Assembly: GCA_947494095.1 (NCBI GenBank)
Contig: CANLTI010000031.1
Location: 1 to 56,998, forward strand
Direction: 5' to 3'
DNA length: 56,998 nucleotides
Origin: an uncultured Pseudomonadales bacterium
Lineage (GTDB): Bacteria > Pseudomonadota > Gammaproteobacteria > Pseudomonadales > Cellvibrionaceae
The position numbers were made by a program, and so were the translations under genes. Under the pieces are notes generated by a model. That model saw nothing but the letters and a program-made list of their open reading frames with translations. It did not search any database and had not been told where the DNA came from. Within the stretch, counting starts at the first letter, position 1. Each line of letters starts with the position of its first letter. Positions 48,885 through 56,998 of the stretch are shown here, piece by piece.

Positions 48885-49132
48885 ACTTGCCAGCCTGTTA
48901 CGCATGCAGTAAGTGCCATCTACCCAGATGTGAAAAACGACGATCCGATAAATTACACGATTGCGACTGTTTGTAATCGCCCTCTCGGTAGGCTTTTGAA
49001 TTAAATAGCAGAATTAAATAGCAGAATTAAATAGATAATTAAAGGGCTTGAAATTAAAGGGCTTAAAAGAGTCAGCACACTGACTAACTCGATTCTTCAC
49101 AGCCCCACTCGAACAAAATACCCGATAACCGA

Positions 49133-49687
49133 CTAAAAGAAGTCGAGCTCACCGCCTTGCGTAAGGCCTGTCAATGACTCATCTGGGGTATCAAGAATTT
49201 TAAAGCCAGGCTCAATCACCGTACTTAAATAGGTAATTATCTCTCCCTCCGCCGATAAAAAGGTTCGCTTACTGATCAGGGCATCGCTAGAATTAACGCT
49301 GGCTAAGTTCTCTCCTTGAATCAACGTCGGTAAACCCATCAGTACTTTACAGTCGTATGCCAACATATGGTTTTTAGCGGCGCCTACAATCTGGTTATTT
49401 AACTCACCGCACCAGTCTCGCAGCTCATCAGAGCTGGGGTTTTTACCCATAGGATACAAGCCCTCTAAGGTACTAAAACCTGCATTGATTGAGCATAATA
49501 TCTGTATTCCGTTACCCGATGCACTAAGCACCGACAGTACGCTATCGCCAATAACTTGCTTAGAGCATGACGATGCATCATCAATCACACCATTGAGCGC
49601 TAAGCCAACCGGCGAAAACACATCTACCATGGCGGATTCAAATAATGACTCTACAACCTCACGTACTGCGTTATTCGTATTTTTCAT
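49133..49687 (-). CDS. CheX-like chemotaxis phosphatase domain protein
   Basis: 184 residues. The core GIQILCSINAGFSTLEGLY, then SSDELRDWCGELNNQIVGAAKNHMLAYDCKVLMGLPTLIQG, resembles the CheC/CheX fold, where an E..N pair in the long helix removes phosphate from CheY; here E and N lie in GELNNQIVG. It would tune chemotaxis or another receiver protein. No che genes are near, though the chemoreceptor gene is 8 kb away and a PilZ gene follows divergently. The assignment is by motif. Confidence 0.72.
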   Translation of the reverse strand: MKNTNNAVREVVESLFESAMVDVFSPVGLALNGVIDDASSCSKQVIGDSVLSVLSASGNGIQILCSINAGFSTLEGLYPMGKNPSSDELRDWCGELNNQIVGAAKNHMLAYDCKVLMGLPTLIQGENLASVNSSDALISKRTFLSAEGEIITYLSTVIEPGFKILDTPDESLTGLTQGGELDFF

Positions 49688-50031
49688 ATTTTGATTCTCT
49701 CATTTCGTCCAAGCATCCTCCTATCAATAACCCCCCAAGTATTCATTTACTTGAGTGCTATTTAAAGGAATAGGTGTCAATCATTAACATTCCTGTTAAA
49801 GCGTAGCAAAAGCAATGCAGAGCGAAACCTTAATCATCAAAATATAACTAAATATTCCTTAATTTAAAGATACAACAACAAACAAGCATATAACAAAGCC
49901 TGAAATACACCTCCCAAGACTTTTATCGGCAACCGAGTCATACCTCCACTAGTATTAATATACATTCAGGCACGGCCCTGACTAAAACCTTGAGTGAAAA
50001 CCCTACAGACTGATTACAGCTAGGAGTAAGT
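49688..50031. other. Divergent control region between the CheX-like and PilZ genes
   Basis: 344 bp, AT-rich, with no gene on either strand. It must hold promoters for both divergent genes. No repeat-family copy or clear operator was found. Confidence 0.4.
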
Positions 50032-50421
50032 ATGTCATCGCAACAAGAAGAGCGCCGCCAATACAGCCGTGTCCCCTTCGTGGCTCAAGCGATTATCAGT
50101 CAAGATAATAAAAGCTTCATCACCGAGCTTATTGATATTTCGCTCAATGGTTTACTCGCCAAAACACCCGAGCACTACTACTTACGCAGCGATATGCCTT
50201 GCAGTGTCAAAATTATTTTATCCCCTGACCTGGCCATACACATGCAAGTTGCCTTGATACACAGTAGCCATAATGCTTTAGGCCTACACTGTACTAGTAT
50301 CGATATGGACTCTATCACGCATCTAAGAAGGCTAATTGAATCAAATATTGAAGACCCTAACGCCTCCGAGCGCGTCTTATCAGAGCTTGTTTTAAAGGCC
50401 GACATATCACAACTGTCATAA
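50032..50421 (+). CDS. PilZ domain protein
   Basis: 129 residues, one PilZ domain. The c-di-GMP-binding residues are present: RRQYSRVPF (RxxxR type, near residue 8) and DISLNGLL (DxSxxG, near 41). Such proteins change motility or exopolysaccharide output when c-di-GMP rises. The C-terminal 35 residues form a helical tail. AGGAG lies 7 bp before the ATG. It converges with the DUF4124 gene, 8 bp apart. Confidence 0.9.
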   Translation: MSSQQEERRQYSRVPFVAQAIISQDNKSFITELIDISLNGLLAKTPEHYYLRSDMPCSVKIILSPDLAIHMQVALIHSSHNALGLHCTSIDMDSITHLRRLIESNIEDPNASERVLSELVLKADISQLS

Positions 50422-50429
50422 CTATCGAC

Positions 50430-50978
50430 CTAATGCCCTGTTTGATTAAGCTGCTCGGCACGAGCATCCATTAACGCCTGCACACCCTTTGCATCATTCA
50501 TGAGTTTTTTTACATTTTGAGGGTCTGGTAATAACGTCACCGCTGGTGCCGGCATTGTGTTTATAGGCGCGCTGCTGGCCGATGAAGGCGCAGTACCGGT
50601 TTGAATACTATCGGTTTGAGCAGTATCAGCTTGAATAATGTTCGTATTGGGATCGACCATGAGCTCGGTAATATTCAGCGCTTTTGTCGTTATTTCATCG
50701 GGTTTGTGCTGGGCATAGTGAATCACGCCTTGCTCATCAACCCACTTATATACCTTGACCGGTTGAGTATCTTCACCGGTTAATTTGTCGGTCAATGCAT
50801 GGGGCATCTCGGGCAATGATAGACCAGAAAAGGTAAAATCTCCCAACCGAGACATTGCAGGCCACGTCATGCGTAAATCTTGCAGCGGGCTATTGCCTGT
50901 TTTAATGTATATCATGTAGTTAATGATGCCTACACCAATACACCCGAGCATAATTAACTTAACCAATAAGCCTTTCAC
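50430..50978 (-). CDS. DUF4124 domain-containing membrane-anchored protein
   Basis: 182 residues. One N-terminal membrane helix (LLVKLIMLGCIGVGIINYMIYI) anchors a periplasmic part with VKVYKWVDEQGVIHYAQHKPDE, a typical DUF4124 unit. The tail is rich in A, T, P and Q with two TAQTDSIQTGTAP-like repeats. Function unknown. The frame opens at 50996 (GTG) with an ATG at 50990; the GTG at 50978 has GGAGG five bases upstream and is preferred. Confidence 0.78.
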   Translation of the reverse strand: MKGLLVKLIMLGCIGVGIINYMIYIKTGNSPLQDLRMTWPAMSRLGDFTFSGLSLPEMPHALTDKLTGEDTQPVKVYKWVDEQGVIHYAQHKPDEITTKALNITELMVDPNTNIIQADTAQTDSIQTGTAPSSASSAPINTMPAPAVTLLPDPQNVKKLMNDAKGVQALMDARAEQLNQTGH

Positions 50979-51073
50979 CTTCGCCTCCATTAGCACTTTT
51001 TTGCGCTATTCATCCAATTAGTCGTTATTCAAGTATATAGCGCTTGGATTACTCTAGAGCCGGAAAAAAACCC

Positions 51074-52591
51074 ATGACCACACTTGTCTGGTTTACCCAC
51101 GATTTACGCTTACACGATCAAGCAGCCTTGCATGCCGCACTAGAGCGGGGCGAAGATATACTCCCAGTTTACCTAGCGCCTCCAGCCTCGCAACATTCAG
51201 AGCCCTGCACTGCCAAGCCTAATACCAGTGTCAATGCTCATATCACAAGCCAAAAATCTGTCCTTGAGGCCCAGCCTAGCGGCGCAGCTTTGTGGTGGCT
51301 GCACCATAGCCTTAGCGCACTCAACCAGCAAATTAAACAACTTGGCGGTGAATTGCTCATTCACCAAGGCGAGCCGCAAAGCCTTATTGCGCTGGCACAA
51401 AAATACCAATGCCAGCATATTCACTTTAGTCATAGCCATGAGCCTTGGCTGCAAAAGCAGCAAAAACAGCTTAATACATTAGCGCAACAACACGGCATTA
51501 CCTGTAAACAATTTGGTGGGCAACTGCTTAATTTGCCTGCAGGCATTTTGAATAAGCAAGGTAATCCGTTCCAAGTATTTACACCTTATTACCGCGCGTG
51601 CTTGGCTGTGATGGGGCAACCCACTGCGCTCGACACGCAAGCACTGCTAAAAAAAGCACACTGGAAACCCCACAGCGTGTGCGCCCAAACCACACTAGAG
51701 TCCCTCAATTGGCTACCTACAACCCCCAACTGGGCAAAAGATTTTGGCGAGCATTGGGAGCCTGGCGAGCAAGGTGCGCACAAGCGCTTAAAGCATGTAC
51801 TCAACACCTTAAACCAATACACCAACGATCGCGATACACCCGGTGTCGATGGTACATCATGCCTTGCAGCGCATTTGCGTTTTGGCGAGATTAGTCCGCG
51901 TTTTTTATGGCAACACGTCAGCCAAGCGTGGCCGCAAGGTGAGGCTCAACCCTTTTTGCGGCAGCTGGTATGGCGAGACTTTAGTTATTATTTATTACAT
52001 CATTACCCACATATTACACAGGCGCCTTTCAAGCCTACCTTTACACACTTCCCTTGGCAAAACACGCAAACCGCCGCCGCGCAACAACACCTTAAGCGCT
52101 GGCAGCAAGGCTTAACTGGCTACCCTCTGGTCGATGCCGGCATGCGACAGCTGTGGCAAACAGGTTGGATGCACAATCGCGTGCGGATGGTGGTGGCTTC
52201 GTTTTTAACCAAGCATTTACAAATTCATTGGATGCATGGCGCTAACTGGTTTTGGGATACGCTGCTCGATGCCGACCAAGCCAATAATACGGCAGGCTGG
52301 CAGTGGGTTGCAGGCTGCGGCGCCGATGCAGCGCCCTACTTCAGAATTTTTAACCCCATCACGCAAAGTGAAAAGTTTGATGGCAGCGGCGACTATATTC
52401 GGCAATACATTCCCGAGCTCGCAGCGCTGCCCAATAAATATATTCACACGCCTTGGCTGGCGCCAGAACCCATTATAAGTGCTGCCAATATTACCCTTGG
52501 CAAAGATTATCCGGTGCCCATTGTCGATCACAAAACCGCGCGCGAAACCGCACTTAACGCCTACGCCATCACCAAACAGCATCAATCATAA
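51074..52591 (+). CDS. phrB: Deoxyribodipyrimidine photolyase (class I CPD)
   Basis: 505 residues. The N-terminal antenna domain starts TTLVWFTHDLRLHDQAAL; the C-terminal FAD domain has HLRFGEISPR, RQLVWRDFSYYLL, YPLVDAGMRQLWQTGWMHNRVRM, and DADQANNTAGWQWVAGCGADAAPYFRIFNP, which bind flavin and the lesion. It splits cyclobutane pyrimidine dimers using blue light. The frame opens ten codons earlier; the ATG at 51074 begins the family start. No regulator is adjacent. Confidence 0.96.
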   Translation: MTTLVWFTHDLRLHDQAALHAALERGEDILPVYLAPPASQHSEPCTAKPNTSVNAHITSQKSVLEAQPSGAALWWLHHSLSALNQQIKQLGGELLIHQGEPQSLIALAQKYQCQHIHFSHSHEPWLQKQQKQLNTLAQQHGITCKQFGGQLLNLPAGILNKQGNPFQVFTPYYRACLAVMGQPTALDTQALLKKAHWKPHSVCAQTTLESLNWLPTTPNWAKDFGEHWEPGEQGAHKRLKHVLNTLNQYTNDRDTPGVDGTSCLAAHLRFGEISPRFLWQHVSQAWPQGEAQPFLRQLVWRDFSYYLLHHYPHITQAPFKPTFTHFPWQNTQTAAAQQHLKRWQQGLTGYPLVDAGMRQLWQTGWMHNRVRMVVASFLTKHLQIHWMHGANWFWDTLLDADQANNTAGWQWVAGCGADAAPYFRIFNPITQSEKFDGSGDYIRQYIPELAALPNKYIHTPWLAPEPIISAANITLGKDYPVPIVDHKTARETALNAYAITKQHQS

Positions 52592-52742
52592 AATAACGCC
52601 ACAATAATCGCAGCGTTAAAGGTATAACAGCGGCCACATACCGCTAATCAGCGGCCAAAAACGCTACGCGTAATAATAGTGTATAGTGGAGGGCTAATAA
52701 GGGCTGCGATGCCTACGAATGAAACCGATAAGAGCACCGATC

Positions 52743-52943
52743 ATGGCCAGTAAACCAAGAACAACCGCAGGCAAAAAGAAGCAACCTGCAGCCGTAGAGT
52801 CATCACAAAGCATTGCCGATCAAACCGCAGAGTTTTTAAAGTCAGGTGGGGCTATTGAGCGCATTAATGCCGGTGTTAGCGGCCAAGAAAGCCTAGCACC
52901 CAAGCACCTAAAAACGGCACCTGCACCTGCCGTTAAAGCTTAA
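52743..52943 (+). CDS. Small basic conserved protein, 66 aa
   Basis: Starts MASKPRTTAGKKKQPAA, a basic and flexible tail, followed by QSIADQTAEFLKSGGAIERI and GVSGQESL. A similar block (dQTxxFLxxGGxIxxIxxGxSG) occurs in small proteins of pseudomonads and relatives. It could bind nucleic acid or RNA polymerase, but nothing proves it. Another ATG lies eight codons upstream at 52719; 52743 has AAGAG about nine bases before it. A perfect palindrome follows downstream. Confidence 0.65.
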   Translation: MASKPRTTAGKKKQPAAVESSQSIADQTAEFLKSGGAIERINAGVSGQESLAPKHLKTAPAPAVKA

Positions 52944-53082
52944 CGCCTCTTAATTAGCAAAATACCGCTAGTCAATTACGTTCGGCCAGAGCACTTTAGC
53001 AACGGCCCATTTAATCTAACTCGCTAAATATATACAGATTTCAAGTAGCGCCTATACTCGCGCGGGTATGGCTTATTGCCAC

Positions 53083-53108
53083 CGAGCCACCTTAATTAAG
53101 GTGGCTCG
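53083..53108. terminator. Perfect 26-bp palindrome, probable shared terminator
   Basis: CGAGCCACCTTAA and TTAAGGTGGCTCG are adjacent and exact complements. It lies between converging genes (52943 and 53179). A T-rich stretch (CTCTTTT) follows only after 13 bp, so termination is likely but not certain. Confidence 0.55.
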
Positions 53109-53178
53109 AGCAAAACTCCCTCTTTTACATTAGTGGTATTGGTGCCGTCATCACATGCACACCAACATCAATATTTTA

Positions 53179-54528
53179 TTATTTAAGAAATTCAATTTTC
53201 ACATCAACATACCCGTTGTGATCCCAGACGCCTTCATTAACCGATAAAGTTTCTAAGCTAAACAACCCCCCATCCAACTCATCAATATATTTTTTACCCA
53301 CATCTAAAGCAGAGTCGGTAAATTCAAGCACTGGGATGGGCTGACTATTAGGTGTCATATCGAGCAGTAATGTCATTTCTCTGGTTTGATTCATTAGCCG
53401 TACGCTAACGCCTTGCCTGGCATTAACACCATCAATTTTATCAGTGGTACGCTCGGCAACGCGATATTCTAACAAATAATACGCATCACCAGAAAACAGA
53501 GTATTTTCGGTAGGGTTTTTAACGCTGGTCTGAATACGAATACCTAGCGGGCCATTGGGCTTTACGCCAGTATCATGCGCATAAATTCTATATGTGCCGC
53601 TTTTGGTTACATTTAAAATGTCATCGCTGTCAACCCAGCCCAAGCGCCTCTTATACTCCACATTTAAAGCTGCGCTGCCATTCGAGCCGCTACCCATAAT
53701 GTCGTAATCATCGCCGTAAAAATCTACATTAATGCCCTCACTAAGGTCGCCAATAACGTCAGTATTCGACGCAGCAATCAAAGAGCCTGCATGAGGTAAA
53801 TTAAAAATATGCCCCATCTCATGTATGGTTGTATGCACCTGGTAATCACCATTGTACATATTGAGGTAGGCCGATTTACTGGTTTGGCCAAAATAATTAC
53901 CCCACCAATTCACCTCGGTATAAGGGAAGAACGCTAGTAAAAATTCATAATCAGTGCCCTGAATATATCCCGCATCAAGGATGGCTTGACTAGCATAGCT
54001 GTAAACAGCATTCCATTTCTCATCAGAGTTATACGCTTCTCGATTATCCGGCATAGTGATAATTAGCGGATGATGATAAAAATCGAGTTCAACGTTACCG
54101 TATGAGTTATCAGAAAAGTACCGCGCCACCTGTGCGTTACCGGCATCCATCGCTTCAAGCTCTTGTGTAAACGGTACATCGGCGTACTCGATACGTACAG
54201 TTAAGACTCTGTAGCTTTTGGGCTCAGTCATATTACCGGGGTTGCTAGAACTTGACGCAGAACGAGAAGACATTGCACTAGCGTCAGTCACTGAGCTAAA
54301 GTCAGCACTTGAACTAGCCTCGGTAATACTGGAGCCTACAGCTGAGCTATTTATCGAAGTGCCAACAGATGAAGCGGTGACGCTAGACGCAGGCACAGTA
54401 CTAGCATTTGGCGCTGAGGAGCTGACGCTCTCGCCGCCGCACGCCTCCAGTAAACATACTGTAGCAGCGATGGCTACATAATAGCAAAACGGTTTGTATT
54501 GGGAAGTAAACTCCGAAATGGTCATCAT
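53179..54528 (-). CDS. Zinc metalloprotease lipoprotein (metzincin, M11/M6-like)
   Basis: 449 residues. A hydrophobic helix ends in the lipobox LLEACGG (Cys30), followed by a serine-rich linker (about 31-98), a hallmark of secreted enzymes in Saccharophagus-type bacteria. The catalytic motif HEMGHIFNLPH starts at His236 and has the extended metzincin form; YDIMGSG about 40 residues on supplies the Met-turn. It would be a surface-bound peptidase. The gametolysin (M11) group is the nearest guess; M6 is an alternative. Start ATG at 54528 or 54525. Repeat R10 lies 28 bp upstream. Confidence 0.82.
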   Translation of the reverse strand: MMTISEFTSQYKPFCYYVAIAATVCLLEACGGESVSSSAPNASTVPASSVTASSVGTSINSSAVGSSITEASSSADFSSVTDASAMSSRSASSSSNPGNMTEPKSYRVLTVRIEYADVPFTQELEAMDAGNAQVARYFSDNSYGNVELDFYHHPLIITMPDNREAYNSDEKWNAVYSYASQAILDAGYIQGTDYEFLLAFFPYTEVNWWGNYFGQTSKSAYLNMYNGDYQVHTTIHEMGHIFNLPHAGSLIAASNTDVIGDLSEGINVDFYGDDYDIMGSGSNGSAALNVEYKRRLGWVDSDDILNVTKSGTYRIYAHDTGVKPNGPLGIRIQTSVKNPTENTLFSGDAYYLLEYRVAERTTDKIDGVNARQGVSVRLMNQTREMTLLLDMTPNSQPIPVLEFTDSALDVGKKYIDELDGGLFSLETLSVNEGVWDHNGYVDVKIEFLK

Positions 54529-54555
54529 ACACTAATTACCCTTGATAAAATTTTA

Positions 54556-54676
54556 GTAACTATGCAGCCAAACCAACAGCCCGCCTCTTGATCGGGTGCT
54601 GATGGGTTATTTTCTGGGTATTTAAGCCCTAGGCCCCGCAGGGAAAGAGAGTTAGGCGGTGCACCTGCATAGTTAC
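54556..54676 (+). repeat. MITE-like element, copy R10 (compact, perfect ends)
   Basis: 121 bp bounded by a perfect 12-bp inverted repeat, GTAACTATGCAG and CTGCATAGTTAC. Inside lie CGGGTGCTGATGGGTTAT and TTTCTGGGTATTTAAG, then GGTGCACCTGCATAG, where the internal module merges into the right end. Confidence 0.85.
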
Positions 54677-54987
54677 AGCTTTTATTAAAATGATTTCATT
54701 GCAACTTAACTAGCTGAAATCGAAGTGACTCACCAATAAGATGACTGGTACTTAACTCATCAGCACGCAGTTAATGAAAATTTTATTGGCTCAACGAGGC
54801 TATATTTTAGGGCCAAAACCCGAGTATATATTTAGCCTGATGAATGAGCGTTTTATTTATATTGACATTGCTTAAGCTTTCACATAATTAAAAAAAATTA
54901 TAATACCCCACCAACAAAAACAAACATTTAATAATTTAAAGCAGCGAACTGCTATTGACTTCTAGAATGCTTCCGTATTGGAAGTAT

Positions 54988-55204
54988 GATTATTCAGCTC
55001 AGCTGATAAACCTCACTTGACGGGTGCTGATGGGTTATTTCCTAGACATTTAAGCGCCGGACCTTGCAGGGAGAGCAAGGGTTAGGCAGTGCACTTGACA
55101 GGGGTATACAAGAGTAGACTTTGCAGGAGCACAAAGTTGTAGATGGCTTGAGGGCCCAGTCAATGATTTATTAGCGCCCAACTCCGGTACATCTGAAAAG
55201 CTAT
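54988..55204 (+). repeat. MITE-like element, copy R11 (full length)
   Basis: About 217 bp, beginning ATTATTCAGCTCAGCTGATA and ending at CTGAAAAGCTAT, a worn right end. It carries every module in the standard order: GGTGCTGATGGGTTATTT, CATTTAAGCGCCGG, CCTTGC/GCAAGG, GACTTTG/CAAAGTT and GGGCCCAGTCAATGATT. It best shows the undivided layout. Confidence 0.8.
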
Positions 55205-55312
55205 CTAGAAGTTAGCCTTTCTATATAGAGTACTTACAAACAACACAAGCAACCTATTAACAATAAAATAAGTGGCGTGATTAATCTCGATAATGCCACG
55301 GAGATAATCTTA

Positions 55313-55933
55313 ATGAGTAAAACTCAGCAGCGCGTATTAATTCTTTTTGCGCATCCATCGCTTCATACCTCCGAGGTCAATAAACCACTTTTTGAGGCCG
55401 CCCGCTATCAAAAGGGCGTGACGCTTGTTGACTTATACCAAGAGTACCCTACCTACAATATTAATATTGCACAGGAGCAGCAGCGTTTACGCGATCATGA
55501 TGTTGTGATCTTTATGTTTCCTTTGCACTGGTATTCTACGCCGTCTATTTTAAAAGAGTGGCAAGACCTTGTACTGGAATACGGCTTTGCCTATGGCAGT
55601 GGTGGAACACAGCTCCAAGACAAACAGTTTATGTGTGCGCTTACCGCAGGCGGTGCTGAGCAGGCTTACCGCGCAGAAGGGTTTAATCATTTTACGATTC
55701 GTGAACTCCTACAACCACTAGAGCAAATGGCCTCGCTCACTGGTATGCAGTATTTACCGCCTTTTACTGTATTTAGTGCGCGCACCGCCGTAGAAGAAAA
55801 CCGCCTTGCCGAGCATATTCACTGCTGGCAAGTGTTACTGCAAGCGCTAGTCAATAATAACGTTAACCCAAAAACACTAGCCAAGCACAACACCATTAAT
55901 GACTTTATCAATAAATTAAAAGAGACGCAGTAA
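55313..55933 (+). CDS. kefG: KefF/KefG-type NAD(P)H oxidoreductase (Kef ancillary protein)
   Basis: 206 residues, a flavodoxin-like fold: RVLILFAHPSLHTSEVN at the start, DVVIFMFPLHWYSTPSILKEWQDLVLEYGFAYG in the middle, and CALTAGGAEQAY. These proteins bind FMN and activate the KefB or KefC potassium efflux system when glutathione adducts form. The ATG at 55313 follows GGAGA; the frame opens 12 codons earlier. Its TAA overlaps the ATG of the transporter gene, so the pair is translationally coupled, as in kefGB operons. Confidence 0.9.
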   Translation: MSKTQQRVLILFAHPSLHTSEVNKPLFEAARYQKGVTLVDLYQEYPTYNINIAQEQQRLRDHDVVIFMFPLHWYSTPSILKEWQDLVLEYGFAYGSGGTQLQDKQFMCALTAGGAEQAYRAEGFNHFTIRELLQPLEQMASLTGMQYLPPFTVFSARTAVEENRLAEHIHCWQVLLQALVNNNVNPKTLAKHNTINDFINKLKETQ

Positions 55934-56964
55934 TGACGGTTTATTTTGTACAAGCATTTATTTATTTATGCGCCGCTGTTGTGATGGTGCCTTTGGCCAA
56001 GCGCTTAGGGCTTGGCTCGGTGCTCGGGTATTTAATTGCAGGCGTTATTATTGGCCCGCTCACAGGTTTAGTCGGCCAAGAAACAAATACCATTCAGCAT
56101 TTTGCAGAGTTTGGTGTGGTTATGATGCTGTTTTTAGTGGGCTTAGAATTAGAGCCCTCAGCACTGTGGCAAATGCGCCATAGGCTGCTAGGGCTGGGCG
56201 GGCTGCAAGTTAGTTTAACGGCCGGTATTATTACGGCTATTGCCCTATTGCTCGGCCAAAGCTGGACCACAGCATTCACTATTGGTTTGATTTTTTCGTT
56301 ATCATCAACAGCTATTGTATTACAAACACTTAACGAAAAAGGTTTAAGTAAAACAGAAGGCGGGCGCAGTGCATTTTCGGTTTTACTATTCCAAGATATT
56401 GCCGTGATTCCCATGCTTGCCTTGATGCCACTATTGGCTTTACCCGAGCTAAAAGCAGCCTCGGCACAGCTAGCGACCGTTGCGCAGCAGCATACTCAGC
56501 TTAGCTTGGTTGCGCATTTACCGGGCTGGGCCAATGCCCTTGTGGTATTAACCGCTATTATAGGCCTAGTCAGTGCAGGGCATTTTTTAAGCCGACCGCT
56601 ATTTCGTTACATTGCCAATACCGGCTTACAAGAAGTGTTTACTGCAGCGGCATTAATGCTGATTGTGGGTATTGCTGCACTGATGAGCTTAATTGGGTTA
56701 TCGCCTGCACTAGGGGCCTTTTTGGCCGGTGTGGTAATGGCCAATAGCGAGTTTAGACACGAGCTAGAAGCCAATATCGAGCCCTTTAAAGGCTTATTAT
56801 TGGGGCTATTTTTTATTACCGTTGGAGCCGGCATTAATTTTTCTCTGCTCAGTCAAAATTTCGCTGTCATTCTTGCATTAACACTAGGCCTAATGACCCA
56901 GCCCTTTCAAGGTGATTTTTCGATCAGTTTTGCTTTCGCCAATAGCTTTGCTGTCGATACGTGA
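55933..56964 (+). CDS. kefB: Kef-type K+/H+ antiporter, truncated or interrupted
   Basis: 343 residues where about 600 are expected. The first 320 are a good cation:proton antiporter domain: KRLGLGSVLGYLIAGVIIGP, FGVVMMLFLVGLELEP, SSTAIVLQTLNEKG, FQDIAVIPML, GLSPALGAFLAGVVMANSEFRHELEANIEPFKGLLLG. After LALTLGLMT, near 56897, the sequence turns into residues unlike the family (QPFQGDFSISFAFANS) and stops. The last helices and the TrkA-type NAD-binding domain are missing. No alternate frame in the remaining bases restores the family, so an insertion or rearrangement is likely. Confidence 0.85.
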   Translation: MTVYFVQAFIYLCAAVVMVPLAKRLGLGSVLGYLIAGVIIGPLTGLVGQETNTIQHFAEFGVVMMLFLVGLELEPSALWQMRHRLLGLGGLQVSLTAGIITAIALLLGQSWTTAFTIGLIFSLSSTAIVLQTLNEKGLSKTEGGRSAFSVLLFQDIAVIPMLALMPLLALPELKAASAQLATVAQQHTQLSLVAHLPGWANALVVLTAIIGLVSAGHFLSRPLFRYIANTGLQEVFTAAALMLIVGIAALMSLIGLSPALGAFLAGVVMANSEFRHELEANIEPFKGLLLGLFFITVGAGINFSLLSQNFAVILALTLGLMTQPFQGDFSISFAFANSFAVDT

Positions 56965-56996
56965 GGTATCTTCTTATCTGAAACCTTGGGAGGTAA
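56907..56996 (-). CDS. Possible 3' end of a gene on inserted DNA (partial)
   Basis: On the minus strand an open frame enters from the right edge and stops at a TGA at 56907, about 10 bp from the point where kefB homology ends. Its 29 residues end in KLLAKAKLIEKSP. Transposase genes often stop this close to an insertion sequence end, but the fragment is too short to identify. Confidence 0.3.
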   Translation of the reverse strand, partial: LPPKVSDKKIPHVSTAKLLAKAKLIEKSP

Positions 56997-56998
56997 TT

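Larger units (their letters stand above)
48650..49132. other. Repeat-rich spacer after the GH16 gene
   Basis: 483 bp without a convincing gene. It holds repeat copy R9 (48705-48840), a large perfect hairpin (48845-48884), and a 13-bp tandem (AATTAAATAGCAG, about 48999-49035) followed by two AATTAAAGGGCTT units. A 67-codon open frame at 48801-49004 starts inside R9 and is not credible. Confidence 0.65.
54529..55312. other. Intergenic region with two repeat-family copies
   Basis: 784 bp without a gene between the divergent metalloprotease and kefG-like genes. It holds R10 (54556-54676) and R11 (54988-55204). The 310 bp between them are AT-rich; a short stretch near 54780-54860 has no counterpart elsewhere in the window. 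Promoters of both flanking genes must lie here, outside or within the repeats. Confidence 0.6.

Noticed and set aside
48801..49004. 67-codon open frame
   Set aside because: It begins inside repeat R9 and crosses a perfect hairpin; composition is not gene-like.
54218..54481. 87-codon plus-strand frame in the metalloprotease gene
   Set aside because: It mirrors the serine-rich linker codons on the minus strand and has no independent support.

Overview
The window looks like chromosome from a marine, polysaccharide-degrading gammaproteobacterium, most likely in or near the Cellvibrionales (Saccharophagus/Teredinibacter relatives). The signs are: gene order of the Pseudomonas type (radC, coaBC, algC, argB, slmA, pyrE next to crc; rplU-rpmA-obgE-proB near ispB); a GH16 beta-glucanase lipoprotein; a secreted metalloprotease with a serine-rich linker; and moderate G+C with AT-rich, repeat-filled spacers. 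No rRNA, tRNA, CRISPR array or prophage was seen. The genus is inference.

Layout. 1-1106: end of an unknown gene, then a gene-free stretch with REP-like debris. 1107-10753: DUF2797 protein, srkA-like kinase, a large hybrid sensor kinase with a beta-propeller input domain, accA, a short-chain dehydrogenase overlapping a glycosyltransferase. 10735-16502: small conserved protein, parvulin, HemD-like protein, MgtE, an O6-alkylguanine methyltransferase and two unknowns. 16657-21055: minus-strand block rdgC, fklB, atl, mutM, rpmG, rpmB, radC. 21284-29377: coaBC, membrane-anchored algC, argB, slmA, then pyrE with a DUF4124 gene, and crc. 29904-33913: a 674-residue protein with a DUF1631-like end, a PqiA-type membrane protein and NhaD. 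33973-38855: rplU-rpmA-obgE-proB and a HisC-type aminotransferase. 39504-44955: chemoreceptor, ispB, pgi, pirin. 45998-56964: GH16 lipoprotein, CheX-like protein, PilZ protein, DUF4124 protein, photolyase, small basic protein, metalloprotease, and a KefG/KefB pair whose transporter gene breaks off just before the window ends.

The most striking feature is a dispersed intergenic repeat family with about eleven copies from 11,144 to 55,204. Copies carry imperfect to perfect terminal inverted repeats close to GTAACTATTCAG, run from about 50 to 263 bp, and share ordered internal modules that can fold into hairpins and that expand as minisatellites. They occur in both orientations, mostly close to stop codons, and carry no ORF. 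They look like non-autonomous, MITE-like elements. Identity with a named family could not be checked here.

The housekeeping genes cover fatty acid synthesis (accA), coenzyme A, sugar-nucleotide precursors, arginine, proline, pyrimidines, quinone side chain, ribosomal proteins and DNA repair (mutM, radC, two MGMT-family proteins, photolyase). Sensing and carbohydrate genes (hybrid kinase, Crc, chemoreceptor, CheX, PilZ, GH16) fit a motile surface degrader of polysaccharides. Start codons were chosen by family length, ribosome binding site and signal peptide; where two are possible this is stated.
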